A stretch of DNA of 64,000 bases from Acanthosepion esculentum (lineage: Eukaryota; Mollusca; Cephalopoda; Sepiida; Sepiidae). A program made the translations under genes and the position numbers. The notes under the pieces are model-generated. The model was not told where the DNA came from. It saw only the letters and a program-made list of their open reading frames with translations, and did not search any database. Location of the stretch: positions 11,809,489 through 11,873,488 of the forward strand of contig OZ038482.1 of the NCBI GenBank assembly GCA_964036315.1, written 5' to 3'. Below, in pieces: positions 33,261-44,243 of the stretch; within the stretch, counting starts at the first letter, position 1; each line of letters opens with the position of its first letter.

Positions 33261-33895
33261 AAAACATAGGGTAATCATTTCTCCGACTTCTGGCTAACGT
33301 AAAACGAACGTGAAGAATTTTTGTTTTTCTCCCTTGACTAGCTACAGTCAACTGAAAAAAATGACTTTAATTTAACAACCTAAAAAAGTCCCCCCATCTT
33401 TTGCTGAAATTATCTTGATTCGTAGAAATTGGACTAGGCTTTTTATCACAATGCCAATCATGTCGGATGTGTCGCGCCCTTATGTATGAAGCAAGGCGGT
33501 AATGTCACCATTGCCACTGGAGATGAAAATAATTACGCGTGGATGTTACGATTCAAGGTAAACATCTTACATCAGGACATTGCTTTCGATCCAGAAGCGC
33601 TCCCCGACCTCGATTAATTAACCTGGGAAAAGGAAATTAAGAAAAAATAGTATAAATGCAAATTTCTAACCTTTTCTAGATTAGTTCGGGAATGGTTAGT
33701 TAAGCCATAGACGACTTTGAAGGAGGTACAGTTTGGAGAACATAATGCAAAACAGCGACATCAGATAAAATACAAACCATTGTGCCTGAGAAGAACATTG
33801 TTATTGAATCCCGAGCAAAAAATCCACAGCTAAAAAAAAAAATATATTATAAAATATCATCATTATTACTATTATTTGTGTGTTATGTTTCCTGT
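33261..33895. other. No gene seen
   Basis: No recognised coding or repeat sequence. Confidence 0.4.
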
Positions 33896-34345
33896 TTTGT
33901 ATCCTGTAGAGTCGGGTCCAAACCAATAATTGTCATTTAATTGATAGCACTTTTCTTAGTATATGGGATGTTCCTAGTAGATCGATCTTCTGGGCAGGAC
34001 AACGTGTATGCTGATGTTACCTGGGACACTGTTAGTAAAATTGTCCATTCACGAGGCCCAGAACTTCGATTACTATTGGTACATTATCAGTCTTCATTCC
34101 CCATATCCTGTTAATCTCGAACTCCAGGTCCTTGTATTTGGACAATTTCTCGATAATTTTATGGAGGTGTTTATCTCAGATGCTACTGCTAGGTCAATAA
34201 GCATAAACTTCTTGAATTTCATTATTATTATTAGTAGTAGTAGTAGTATTTCCTTTGATTTCTGGTCTATACTCATTTCTTTCCGGGTCCCAACCAGAGA
34301 CTTAAGGTCAGAAATGGCATCATGACATTTTACACTGAGCAGTTT
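33896..34345 (-). mobile_element. LINE C-terminal domain of a different clade
   Basis: Minus-strand peptides FMLIDLAVASEIN and NTSIKLS, then (shifted) CPAQKIDLLGTSHILRKVLS. They match the terminal domain of LINE proteins that ends with a (I/V)DIA(V/C)P segment, a Lys-rich helix, an SKY-DL segment, and a final LG(T/S)A(H/R)ILRKVLS. Only this last domain of about 120 codons is present, with stops. Confidence 0.7.
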
Positions 34346-34960
34346 TGAAAAAAAATCCCACATATTTTACATAGATAAAGCCCTTCGTAAGGTGTGCCTA
34401 TACTTGTGAGAACAATTTCTTTTTTTATTATTATTATTATTATTATTTACTTACTTGCTAATTTATTTATTAATTTATTATTTACTTATTTGAGTAAAAA
34501 CAGCAAGTCTCCACACTACTTCGGTGTTCTTATATGTGTTTGAGCTGGGTTCAGTAATACTGTCGTCTGGATCGCACCGACTCTGCCCTTGATTTCAAAG
34601 TTCTTCTAGTTTTTTTTATAGATACTTCGGGACCGTACCCGGTACTCTATTAACAACTGAAACGACTGTCACCTATATGATTACTATTATTATTAGGAAA
34701 TGCAGGATAGCGTAACAGTTGTCGGAACGTAAAAATATAATCGACAAAACGAGTTCGAATTCCAACTGTGAATGTTTCTGTTCTTTTGGCAATAATGCTA
34801 ACAAGAAACCCATGATTGCAATTCTCTTTGCGCATAGTCCTATCACCGGACACCTTGATAAAAGGTCTTGTCGCTGACATGTCACAATGTCTTAATAAGA
34901 TGAGAATGAGTCATTGAAATTCTTAACAAGCCATTCTCCCGTAATACATATACAGGTAAA
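34346..34960. other. No gene seen; ATT-rich tract
   Basis: A TTA/TATT-rich tract at about 34421-34495; otherwise unassigned. Confidence 0.5.
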
Positions 34961-34964
34961 CTGT

Positions 34965-35975
34965 TACTTCTTTTATGCCCTATGTCCGTTGAAGACTTGT
35001 ACAAACATGGCTCTTCACACCTTTCTGTCTTTTTTTTGCTCTAAGTAACTCGTGCTTTATTATTGCCTGTGTTTATCGATCTTATTCTGCCATCCATTTA
35101 TTCAAATTTTTTCAGTAGGTTACACATTTTTTGCCTCTGATTCTCTAGTTTTCCAAGACTTGTTTCCATATTATTTATCCTCTAAAATGTAATTGTCTTC
35201 CTGGTTATCAGCAGCAGTTTATTTTTAGTTCCTATTCTACTTAAAACTTTTTAGTATATCACCAGCAATGTCCATGATATTCTTAGCATTTATCGATAGT
35301 ACCACCTCTCTGCCCCTTCAAATTTACTCTTGATCGATGAGGAAAATGTCTAGTATTCACTGCCACATAGAAGATTAAACATTACGTAACATACAGGCAA
35401 TCTTTGTTTATAATGAAGTTTTTGATTCCTTAAAACTTGCTCAGTTTCTGAAACGCATCTGTAAAGGTTGATCTACTGAGGTCTTCCGTTATTTCACCTC
35501 TATTGTATATTTCATATATCACTTCAGTAATCTTATCGATCCCAAAATTGAAAACTTTCAACATCTATATAATAATCTGGATTTGTCCCTCTTCATTTTG
35601 GCTTGTGCTGATTTAACCTCGGATATAATACCACTATCCATTTTTTTGTTTATTGTAAATTTTTCTTCTTCGTTTTCATGGAAGAGCTCTCCACTATATG
35701 CGTTTCTTCTCAGGTGTACATTTCCTTTTTAGATTTTATTGCATCTTACCGAAGAGCGCGTTTACTATTCCGCTATTTATTTCATATTTTGTGCATTCCT
35801 GTCTCATCGGTGTTCTACAATTTTTCAGTCTCTGCATATTTTTCATTAATCTCTTCCTCGCTTGCATTTATTTCTAAATTTTTTTATAAACATCATATAC
35901 TCTGAACTATTTCTGGGTGTTAACTGCTGTCTCTTTCATTGAATTTCGAATTTCAACTATCATCCACCTTTTTTT
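34965..35975 (-). mobile_element. Non-LTR retrotransposon fragment, same LINE family as 30410-32660
   Basis: Minus-strand order: WMIVEIRNSMKE, FNFGIDKITEVIYEIYNRGE then ITEDLSRSTFTDAFQKLSKF (the RT segment preceding the palm), LLCGSEY, FEGAERWYYR followed by MLRISWT, and GRIRSINTGN near the end. The palm is deleted. Stops and shifts are common. Confidence 0.8.
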
Positions 35976-36780
35976 CTTGTCTTTCTTCCTTTCACATGTA
36001 AAGTAATAATGGTTACTATTTCGTTCGTGTTAATATTTGAAACATCTGAATAAACTGGATTTTGTTCGCGCAGTATTCTGTGACGATAAAAATTCACATT
36101 GGATAGATTATGGTTTTTCCTTCTCGATTAGTCATTATTATCAGATAACATCGTATTTTGGATCAAGATTCTTGATAATCATACACACTCTTCTGTTTCT
36201 ACATAAATCTGTAATTTGCCGCAACTTAGTAAGGGGTCTGTAGTAATATCAACACTGTTAAGTCTGGTTACTTCACGGTATTTACCCGAGACCTCCTCAC
36301 AAGGCGGGATGTGGTACAAGGCGGTTTTTACGTGGGGAATTCCGAGCCTGTATGCTCGGACAAAAATTGTAAAATTGAGCACTTTCCACTAAGTACCGAG
36401 CATATAATATATATATATATCCCACCCTTTTACTGTTGAAATAGTTAAATGTAACCGTCACTTCTACTCCAATAGTTTCTTTTCTCGCACTTCCCGATAG
36501 AGGAACTCTCTTCCTCTTACTTGCTTCCCTGAAAACTACAGTCAACGTCAATCACCATCTTCTGTCACCTTGAACCCCGTTTATCTTGCATCCTTTCCTT
36601 AACCCCCCACCCTAGCCAGTCTTTTCTCTCACTTTAACTCTCTGTAACCGCCTGCGTATTAGTGGCATTCCCGCCTTGATTGGGGTGAAATGATTAAAAT
36701 ATTTATATTGCTACTATTGAGTAACTTTATCAAGGCAAATGTACCGTTACATTTCCTGTTTATACGTTATTTTCATGGAT
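35976..36780. other. No gene seen
   Basis: Mixed unique sequence. The words CACAAGGCGGGATGTGGTAC near 36298 hint at a SINE remnant but were not assigned. Confidence 0.4.
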
Positions 36781-36784
36781 ACAA

Positions 36785-36875
36785 CTTATTTGAGTAATTG
36801 CTTTGATTTAATTAAACAGTATTAATTACATTTACCAGCCTGAAAGTTCGAGAAATTTCGTAGAAAATATGCGTT
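36785..36875 (-). mobile_element. SINE family B fragment
   Basis: AAACAGTATTAATTACATTT, ACCAGCCTGAAAGTTCGAG and AAATTTCGTAGAAAATATG match the body of the tRNA-headed SINE at 63720-63945. Confidence 0.65.

Positions 36876-36877
<2 letters not shown>

Positions 36878-36944
<67 letters not shown>
36878..36944. repeat. GT microsatellite
   Basis: About 33 GT units. Confidence 0.95.
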
Positions 36945-36947
<3 letters not shown>

Positions 36948-37585
36948 GGAAAGTATCCTGCCATTTTGAATATATTATTGAACAGATTTTATGCAACTTG
37001 GCATTTAAAGAAATCTTTAATGCGCTTGCGTAAAGTTCCTGAATCGGCAGCGAAAGGCCATTTTGTGTACTTGTGTACTATGTAAGCGAGTTGCTCAACA
37101 AATTATCCGATAGACTTTTCTTAGTAAAACACCCATATAGTTCAAAAGAGACTCCATGCTACTTCTAGCTACCGATGGTAAAATCTTGAAGATTTTAGAC
37201 ATGGACTGTGATCCCGAAAACGGACTTTGTGAGATTGTTTGGTAAAGGAGAAGAAACACTGAGAGAAATCCGTATAGTTCCAAGGGAAAACTCAGACACC
37301 ATTACCCTGCATCTGTAGATTAAATAAAAGATCTTGTGTTGTTACATTTAAAAATTGTAAATCGTCATTACAAATTTTGCTTGGTCAAGAATTCATGTTG
37401 GCTTCATGTTTAACAAATCGGTATTGACAAATAGAGTGAAAATTGAAGAGTTGTTTCATTCTAATTTTATCTATTAAATAAATCAAAGATATTATTTTCA
37501 GAAATTTCTTCTGTGTTAATTTCGGAATTTTTTTAGATGAGTAATTATCTTTAATAACTGCCTTTATATTCGGATTTGTATAATT
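36945..37585. other. No gene seen
   Basis: No recognised family. Part of the presumed intron upstream of the sulfotransferase exon. Confidence 0.4.
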
Positions 37586-37589
37586 ATCT

Positions 37590-37980
37590 TAGTTATTATA
37601 CTCACAATATTTCGGCTGTTGTACCCTCCGGCCTTCTTCAAATATTTGTAGTAATCGGTGACATTCTTGAAATTTTGAACCTAACCTTTTATTCAGTCTA
37701 TATTCTCATTCCACCTTCCATGTTTAGGGGAGATAACTCATTTCACTCTTATTACTTTGTGTCATTTGTCCATTTCTTCAACTAAACCAAATTATATGAC
37801 TTTCCCACACGACTATAACCAGGGATTGTACTCTCAACTGCCAAGAAAATAGATATATTTTATTCCGTTCTTTAATTTTCTATGCCTTGTGTTCTTTGAC
37901 TCAAAATTCAGAGAAGGTTACGAAGTACAGCAGCCAACTGGAGAAGTCCGGAGGATACAATGGACGAAACGTTGTTAGCC
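37590..37980. mobile_element. Two Penelope-like terminal units (family B), opposite strands
   Basis: Minus strand at 37637-37605: TTGAAGA, one A, a GGC/GCC-closed hairpin, GAAATATTGTG. Plus strand at 37938-37969: CTGGAGA, one A, stem GTCC (37946-37949)/GGAC (37962-37965), GAAACGTTG. The sequence between (from CATTCCACCTTCCATG) matches the family B unit at 25640-25935. Each motif has one change from the CTGANGA core. Confidence 0.55.
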
Positions 37981-38097
37981 TAAAACAAAGAAAAGTATAC
38001 TAGTCCGAATGTAAAGGCATATAATATTCATCGAAATTACACATTGATTTTTTTTCAGCTAATGATGTTTTGTTTTTTTTTTTGTTTTTTTTGCCAG

Positions 38098-39246
38098 AAA
38101 CAGTTCGGTTCCATCTTGGAAGGATCAAGAGATATCGAAAAAGATTTGAGGAATCAAGAACGACACCAGAGACTTTTGGAGGCATGCAAAGGAAATGAAG
38201 AAATCTACATTGGCAACAATACAGAAACCGATGTAAAATCTCGCCTCATCGTCGATCGATCTCACAACTTTATATACTGCGCCATTGAAAAAATTGGCTC
38301 CACCTTCTGGAAACGAATCATCCAGATTCTAATTGGCTACCGGAAGACGAAAAATCCATTTGACATCCGGGGAATTGAAGCGCATGCTCACTTCAAGACG
38401 TTGCAAAAGGTTTCCTTTGATAGAATTCATGTTCTTCTGGAAAATTCCACCAAGTTCCTTTTCGTTCGGGAGCCCTATGCTCGATTGCTTTCTGGATATG
38501 TCGACAAACTTTTTTCGCCTAACTCTCTTTATTGGAGGTATGTCGGTGCCTATATCGTCCGTTATTTTCGCGCCAACCCAACCAATCACAGTATAAAATG
38601 TGGGCATGACGTCACATTCCCTGAATTCATCGACTACATAATAGATTCCCAAAATTACAATCGACATCGCAACGGCCATTTCACCCCCAGTTACGACCAC
38701 TGCAGGCCATGTCAAATCAAATACGACATTATAGGAAAATTGGAAACCTTCAGAAATGACACGTTATACATTCTTCATAAGCTCGGGTTGGACTCGTTCA
38801 TTCACTTTCCGGATTTCAATAAAGACAGCGAAGTCGATGCTTTGACTGACGCAGTTGACAATCTGTACGCCATGAGACACGCTGTGATGAAATGCATGCC
38901 GTTTAAGGAAGCTCTGCTTCGAGTTTGGAAAAAGATGCAAATTCGAGGAATACTCAGTAAAGATATTCCTTTTCCCTACTCACCAAAATCGTCTCCTTTT
39001 ATCTCGCTGGCAGACTTCAGTCAAAGCTTGTTGGACGCGCATGCGCGATCCGGTCCACGAGAGAAGAGGCTGAAAAATCGAGAAAGCGCGTTGGTTGAAG
39101 CTTTTCAGCAAATTGATCCGGAACAGCTTCAAAAACTAAAGAAAATTCTCGAACCAGATTGCAAAATATTTGGCTATAATTCAGAACCGCCTCAAATATT
39201 CAAAAGTTCCCAGTACGTTAAGCCATTCTTTTTTTCGTTTTATTAA
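38098..39246 (+). CDS. Carbohydrate sulfotransferase (CHST8-14-like, Sulfotransfer_2 family), terminal exon
   Basis: Transfers sulfate from PAPS to a glycan in the Golgi lumen; the acceptor cannot be told from sequence. The exon gives 382 residues. The 5'-phosphosulfate loop is YCAIEKIGSTFWKRI (residues 60-74). The 3'-phosphate binding segment is FVREPYARLLSGYVDKL (123-139). CGHDVTFPEFIDYI follows at 169-182, then the Cys pair and invariant stretch HCRPCQIKYDIIGKLETF at 201-218. Family members are type II membrane proteins of about 350-450 residues. The anchor is missing here, so the gene continues upstream. The first Met of the open frame (38044) lies in a T-rich acceptor tract. The likely exon start is 38098 after TTTTTTGCCAG, phase 0. 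No frameshift or stop interrupts it. The bases are richer in G+C than the flanks, as expected for a live exon. No polyadenylation signal of the AATAAA type was found close downstream. Confidence 0.9.
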   Translation, partial: KQFGSILEGSRDIEKDLRNQERHQRLLEACKGNEEIYIGNNTETDVKSRLIVDRSHNFIYCAIEKIGSTFWKRIIQILIGYRKTKNPFDIRGIEAHAHFKTLQKVSFDRIHVLLENSTKFLFVREPYARLLSGYVDKLFSPNSLYWRYVGAYIVRYFRANPTNHSIKCGHDVTFPEFIDYIIDSQNYNRHRNGHFTPSYDHCRPCQIKYDIIGKLETFRNDTLYILHKLGLDSFIHFPDFNKDSEVDALTDAVDNLYAMRHAVMKCMPFKEALLRVWKKMQIRGILSKDIPFPYSPKSSPFISLADFSQSLLDAHARSGPREKRLKNRESALVEAFQQIDPEQLQKLKKILEPDCKIFGYNSEPPQIFKSSQYVKPFFFSFY

Positions 39247-39504
39247 AATATATTTTTAAAATTTTTATAAAAAAGCCTTCACCTCTTTATTGAATTCTTG
39301 CTTCTTATTTTTTAATTTTGTCATTATCTAACTTCGGTTTATTAGCATTTCATTGTTTACTATTCGAAAATATTTTTTAATTCATTCAATTTTAATATTT
39401 CTTCATCTTAATTTCAGTTATTTTTCGTCGCAACTAATCAGAAAATAGTTTACAACGATAAAAAGGACAAAACTTTCTCCATATTTTATTAAGGCCTATA
39501 AATA
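39247..39504. other. Presumed 3' UTR and flank
   Basis: AT-rich sequence after the sulfotransferase stop codon; no clear AATAAA. Confidence 0.4.
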
Positions 39505-39600
39505 TTAACTTTAGCCTGGCACAAGGCCAAAAATATAGAGTATCCATTAAAAGAGTATTGATAAAGAATTCATAAAGGTTAGTGTATCACAAGAATTTTG
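39505..39600. mobile_element. SINE family D-like fragment
   Basis: TTTAGCCTGGCACAAGGCCA then AAATATAGAGTATCCATTAA resembles the body at 7005-7105 and 54602-54735. Confidence 0.45.
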
Positions 39601-39751
39601 ATTGATTCAGGTTCTATTTTATTTTGACCATGTTTGACCAGACACTTCAATTTGATTAAATGATAAAATTGCAGATTGTAATTTGAAAGCCTCCCATAAA
39701 GAAACTGGTCGCAACTATTCAAGTCGCCATTGGCACAAGAAAAAAGAGAAT

Positions 39752-41823
39752 GATTATTTTTACTAAATTAATTTTGGTTGCTTTTCATTATAACTGATCA
39801 AACCACCATTATAGAAAGACAACACAGACCAGATATAAAGAATATGTTCTCATTGGGACTTTAGAATTTCGTCCCTTTGCCCCGAGAATGCTTCTTTTAC
39901 CAACTGCAATACAAGAATCCTATGGTTGGCAAGAGTTCAAATCTAATCATATAAATTGATTATTTTTACTAAATTAATTTTGGTTGCTTTTCATTATAAC
40001 TGATCAAACCACCATTATAGAAAGACAACACAGACCAGATATAAAGAATATGTTCTCATTGGGACTTTAGAATTTCGTCCCTTTGCCCCGAGAATGCTTC
40101 TTTTACCAACTGCAATACAAGAATCCTATGGTTGGCAAGAGTTCAAATCTAATCATATAAATTGATTATTTTTACTAAATTAATTTTGGTTGCTTTTCAT
40201 TATAACTGATCAAACCACCATTATAGAAAGACAACACAGACCAGATATAAAGAATATGTTCTCATTGGGACTTTAGAATTTCGTCCCTTTGCCCCGAGAA
40301 TGCTTCTTTTACCAACTGCAATACAAGAATCCTATGGTTGGCAAGAGTTCAAATCTAATCATATAAATTGATTATTTTTACTAAATTAATTTTGGTTGCT
40401 TTTCATTATAACTGATCAAACCACCATTATAGAAAGACAACACAGACCAGATATAAAGAATATGTTCTCATTGGGACTTTAGAATTTCGTCCCTTTGCCC
40501 CGAGAATGCTTCTTTTACCAACTGCAATACAAGAATCCTATGGTTGGCAAGAGTTCAAATCTAATCATATAAATTGATTATTTTTACTAAATTAATTTTG
40601 GTTGCTTTTCATTATAACTGATCAAACCACCATTATAGAAAGACAACACAGACCAGATATAAAGAATATGTTCTCATTGGGACTTTAGAATTTCGTCCCT
40701 TTGCCCCGAGAATGCTTCTTTTACCAACTGCAATACAAGAATCCTATGGTTGGCAAGAGTTCAAATCTAATCATATAAATTGATTATTTTTACTAAATTA
40801 ATTTTGGTTGCTTTTCATTATAACTGATCAAACCACCATTATAGAAAGACAACACAGACCAGATATAAAGAATATGTTCTCATTGGGACTTTAGAATTTC
40901 GTCCCTTTGCCCCGAGAATGCTTCTTTTACCAACTGCAATACAAGAATCCTATGGTTGGCAAGAGTTCAAATCTAATCATATAAATTGATTATTTTTACT
41001 AAATTAATTTTGGTTGCTTTTCATTATAACTGATCAAACCACCATTATAGAAAGACAACACAGACCAGATATAAAGAATATGTTCTCATTGGGACTTTAG
41101 AATTTCGTCCCTTTGCCCCGAGAATGCTTCTTTTACCAACTGCAATACAAGAATCCTATGGTTGGCAAGAGTTCAAATCTAATCATATAAATTGATTATT
41201 TTTACTAAATTAATTTTGGTTGCTTTTCATTATAACTGATCAAACCACCATTATAGAAAGACAACACAGACCAGATATAAAGAATATGTTCTCATTGGGA
41301 CTTTAGAATTTCGTCCCTTTGCCCCGAGAATGCTTCTTTTACCAACTGCAATACAAGAATCCTATGGTTGGCAAGAGTTCAAATCTAATCATATAAATTG
41401 ATTCTTTTTACTAAATTAATTTTGGTTGCTTTTCATTATAACTGATCAAACCCCCATTATAGAAAGACAACACAGACCAGATATAAAGAATATGTTCTCA
41501 TTGGGACTTTAGAATTTCGTCCCTTTGCCCCGAGAATGCTTCTTTTACCAACTGCAATACAAGAATCCTATGGTTGGCAAGAGTTCAAATCTAATCATAT
41601 AAATTGATTCTTTTTACTAAATTAATTTTGGTTGCTTTTCATTATAACTGATCAAACCCCCATTATAGAAAGACAACACAGACCAGATATAAAGAATATG
41701 TTCTCATTGGGACTTTAGAATTTCGTCCCTTTGCCCTGAGAATGCTTCTTTTACCAACTGCAATACAAGAATCCTATGGTTGGCAAGAGTTCAAATCTAA
41801 TCATATAAATTGATTCTTTTTAT
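39752..41823. repeat. Satellite array: ten copies of a 206-bp unit
   Basis: The word GATTATTTTTACTAAATT starts units at 39752, 39958, 40164 and then every 206 bp to 41606, with a partial restart at 41812. That is exactly ten units plus about 12 bp. Units one to eight look identical by eye. Units nine and ten share GATTCTTTTT and AAACCCCCAT, and unit ten alone has GCCCTGAG. The near-identity indicates very recent expansion, and the variants cluster at the right end. The unit includes GGCAAGAGTTCAAATCTAA, which resembles a pol III B box, but no A box was found. No reading frame spans it. Confidence 0.97.
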
Positions 41824-42350
41824 CAAACCTAAGGATCTTGTAATTCAATTAGTAAGAGACGCTATTAGTATAAGATAAGTTTCCAGGTCTCGACAAGAGC
41901 TTTTTTTTTTAAAGATTTGCTGTTAACTGAAGGTCGTAGAGTGACGACCTGCGTGGTTGCAATGAAAAGCAACCGAACTTATGATGAAAGAACAGTTTCT
42001 CAAGTATTTATAACAGTTCAAAATGTTTACTTTAATAAAACTATACAATATTACTCCGAGATGAAAAGCAACTGAAATTCACGATCGCGAGTTCCGTAAC
42101 TCATTGGGCTGTTGTGAGAAGAGGTTAATAATAGCAAAGCCAACTGGATTCCTTAAGATAAGGACAACTCTAAATTCAATGCTTGTTCAACGTGAAATTA
42201 GCAACAACCTACTTGATCCAGAAGCCGTGGCTCTGTATTCCGCAGGATAGTGTAAAGGGTTTGACAACAACAAGAGCATAATTTCAATTTTCTCACTAGT
42301 CAGCAAAACGAAAACTTGCTCCGGAAATAAAGTAATTTTTTTAATACATA
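41824..42350. other. No gene seen
   Basis: Unassigned; GCAATGAAAAGCAACCGAAC at about 41958 shares a short word, in reverse, with the 206-bp satellite unit. Confidence 0.4.
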
Positions 42351-42352
42351 TA

Positions 42353-42522
42353 CAGTGTAACCCGGATATAAGAGAGTTGTCGGGACCGGAGACCAAGTCT
42401 CTTATATCCGGATTCCTCTTATATCCGGGTTTGGTCTATTATATATACATTAACACAGGCTCTAATTTGGGACCAGAGAAAATCTCTCTTATATCAGGGT
42501 CTCTTATATCCGGGTTACACTG
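42353..42522. mobile_element. MITE with perfect inverted repeats and TA duplication
   Basis: 170 bp; the left end CAGTGTAACCCGGATATAAG and the right end in reverse are identical for about 23 bp. TA flanks both ends (42351-42352 and 42523-42524). Internally the word TCTTATATCCGG recurs. TA duplication and CAGTG-starting ends fit a Tc1/mariner or pogo-derived MITE. No coding sequence. Confidence 0.9.
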
Positions 42523-42524
42523 TA

Positions 42525-42865
42525 TATTATATTTTATGCTGTTGGAGAGGATATTTATATTTATTGACGATTAAAAACCTATTGGGAAGTACAGTCGCAA
42601 ATGGACTGCTTTTGTGATATCCTCAATTAAGTGGAACACATTAGAGATGGAAATGTGACAGACATTAATTCATTTGTAATATTGAATATGGGTCAACATT
42701 TTATAACCCTAGAAACATTTTTCATATAAAAAAAACTGGCTTCTCGCAAAAAGAGCGATAAAATGTCATCAAAATGTCATGTGAATATCACAAAAATATA
42801 ATAAAAATGTCATAAGATTGGCGTTAGAATATCATGAAACTGTTGACGACTTGGTGACTCGTATC
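42525..42865. other. No gene seen
   Basis: Unassigned AT-rich sequence. Confidence 0.4.
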
Positions 42866-43027
42866 TACAGTACTGCGCAAAAATAATTTTTTCCAGATAA
42901 GCAGCAAATCTCAAACTATATATTCATTAAGAAAAACATTTATTAAACAAATTACAACCTCTTTCAAAACATTTTATCAAGCTGCTATAAAAAATATTAA
43001 TTCAAAATTAAGATCTGTCTATATTTC

Positions 43028-43195
43028 TGAGATCAGGTATTATGTACACTATTTACATTGTTCCAAGTATTGTCCTCATCTTTGTCGCCATATTTATTAC
43101 AACGTTTTGGCCGGAGCGTACAACGGCCGAAACTTTGTAATAAATATGGCGACAAAAATGAGGACAATAGTCCGAATAATGTAAATAAAAAATAA
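43028..43195. mobile_element. Palindromic Penelope-like unit (family B)
   Basis: Arms of about 60 bp: left TATTTACATTGTTCCAAGTA...ATTACAACGTTTTGGCC and right GGCCGAAACTTTGTAATAAA...AATAGTCCGAATAATGTAAATA. They are reverse complements with few changes. The axis is the hairpin GGCC GGAGCGTACAAC GGCC. The right arm equals the segment that follows the hairpin in the direct copies at 61140-61505. The CTGANGA half is absent because each arm begins at the hairpin. Confidence 0.75.
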
Positions 43196-43366
43196 AATGT
43201 GTAAAAATAAACGAGCCCTTATTAAATTTATACTCTGTATTTTTGTTTTACGTGTTTGCCAGTGAAAATAATTTTTTTTTGCACGTGTAAAAATCAAAAT
43301 GACACATGTCCATTTGTTTGGTAATCTGTGTATGCTGCAGTCAAAAAATATAACTCATTGTGTATG

Positions 43367-43724
43367 TGTTGAGATCAATAAAACACCCTTCGTCGCCACT
43401 GTTGAGATGTTGAGTGTTTCCAAGTGAGTATATGGTAATAACGAACAAACACAGTCGTAGGGAAAAATACTGGTATATTCAGAGAGGTATTTACATCAGA
43501 GAGATTAGTAGTAGAACGAACGTAGGTTAGTAGTAACAATAAGTAATAGTAATAAAGTCCAACGGTATCTTCCAGTCGAGAAACGGAAGTGTAACTGATC
43601 ACTACAGAAGTCTCACTCTGCACTGCACTACACTGCTACACTCCTCGCAGTCTCTAGAACTACTGTTCTATTTATAATAATAGGATCAGTCTATTGTGGT
43701 TGTGAAGGTGGGTGCGTCCCAACA
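43367..43724 (-). mobile_element. Solo LTR with primer-binding-site remnant, GTATG duplication
   Basis: Starts TGTTGAGATC and ends GCGTCCCAACA; GTATG lies on both sides (43362-43366 and 43725-43729). Read on the minus strand, an LTR end CATCTCAACA is followed by GTGGCGACGAAGG (the primer-binding motif of the Ty3 elements here) and then by a second GATCTCAACA. The copy therefore kept about 33 bp beyond the LTR end. TATAAATAG at about 43674-43666 on the minus strand is a plausible LTR promoter. Confidence 0.8.
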
Positions 43725-43734
43725 GTATGCAAAA

Positions 43735-44243
43735 GGATGCAGTTCGAGACTAATTTTTGAAAGGATATATGCCAAAATCAAAAGAACTTTCTGGAGCTTT
43801 AAAGTGTCGGCAGCTTTATGATTCGGGGTGCTTTGATACAGCTGGGACTGGCAAAATAGTACGCATTGTCGGCACAATGAACTCTGAAAGATATCAAGCA
43901 ATTTTGAACGGAAGTGTCTTGCACTCGGTTCGAAAGTTGGGTTTAGGTCAGGACTGGATTTTCTAACAGGACAATGGCACGAAACGTCAAATCAAATCCA
44001 CGAAAGAAAGAGATCAAAAAAAGAAATATCAAGTCTCAAAATGGCCTAGTCAAAGTTCTGATCTAGACCCAACTGAAAATCTGTGGTTCAAGTTAAGGGA
44101 TGCAGTATATGCAAAAAAAAAAAACAGATAATATCGAGCAATTGTGGGAGTTTGCCAAGAAAATTGGTCAAATATTGACGCTCACTACTGCCAGAAACTT
44201 CATCAAAATTATAGTAAAATATTGCTCGACATCGTGACGAGTA
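43735..44243 (+). pseudogene. Tc1-like transposase catalytic region, decayed
   Basis: Forward frames with shifts: GCFDTAGTGKIVRIVGTMNS (usual VWGCFS..G.G), LNGSVLHSVRKLGLGQDWIF, then QQDNGTKR (second Asp, QDN box), WPSQSSDLDPTENLW (usual WPSQSPDLNPIENLW, with the catalytic Glu retained), and NWSNIDAHYCQKL. The N-terminal half is missing. A stop follows IF, and a shift occurs near the poly-A run at 44114. It sits directly right of a solo LTR. CAGTACTGCGCAAAAATAA at 42871 may be the remaining left inverted repeat of the same transposon; that is a guess. Confidence 0.8.

Noticed and set aside
38044..38097. The first 18 codons of the sulfotransferase open frame (hydrophobic, Phe/Met/Cys-rich)
   Set aside because: They lie in the T-rich acceptor tract ending TTTGCCAG. 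Although hydrophobic, they are better explained as intron than as a membrane anchor.
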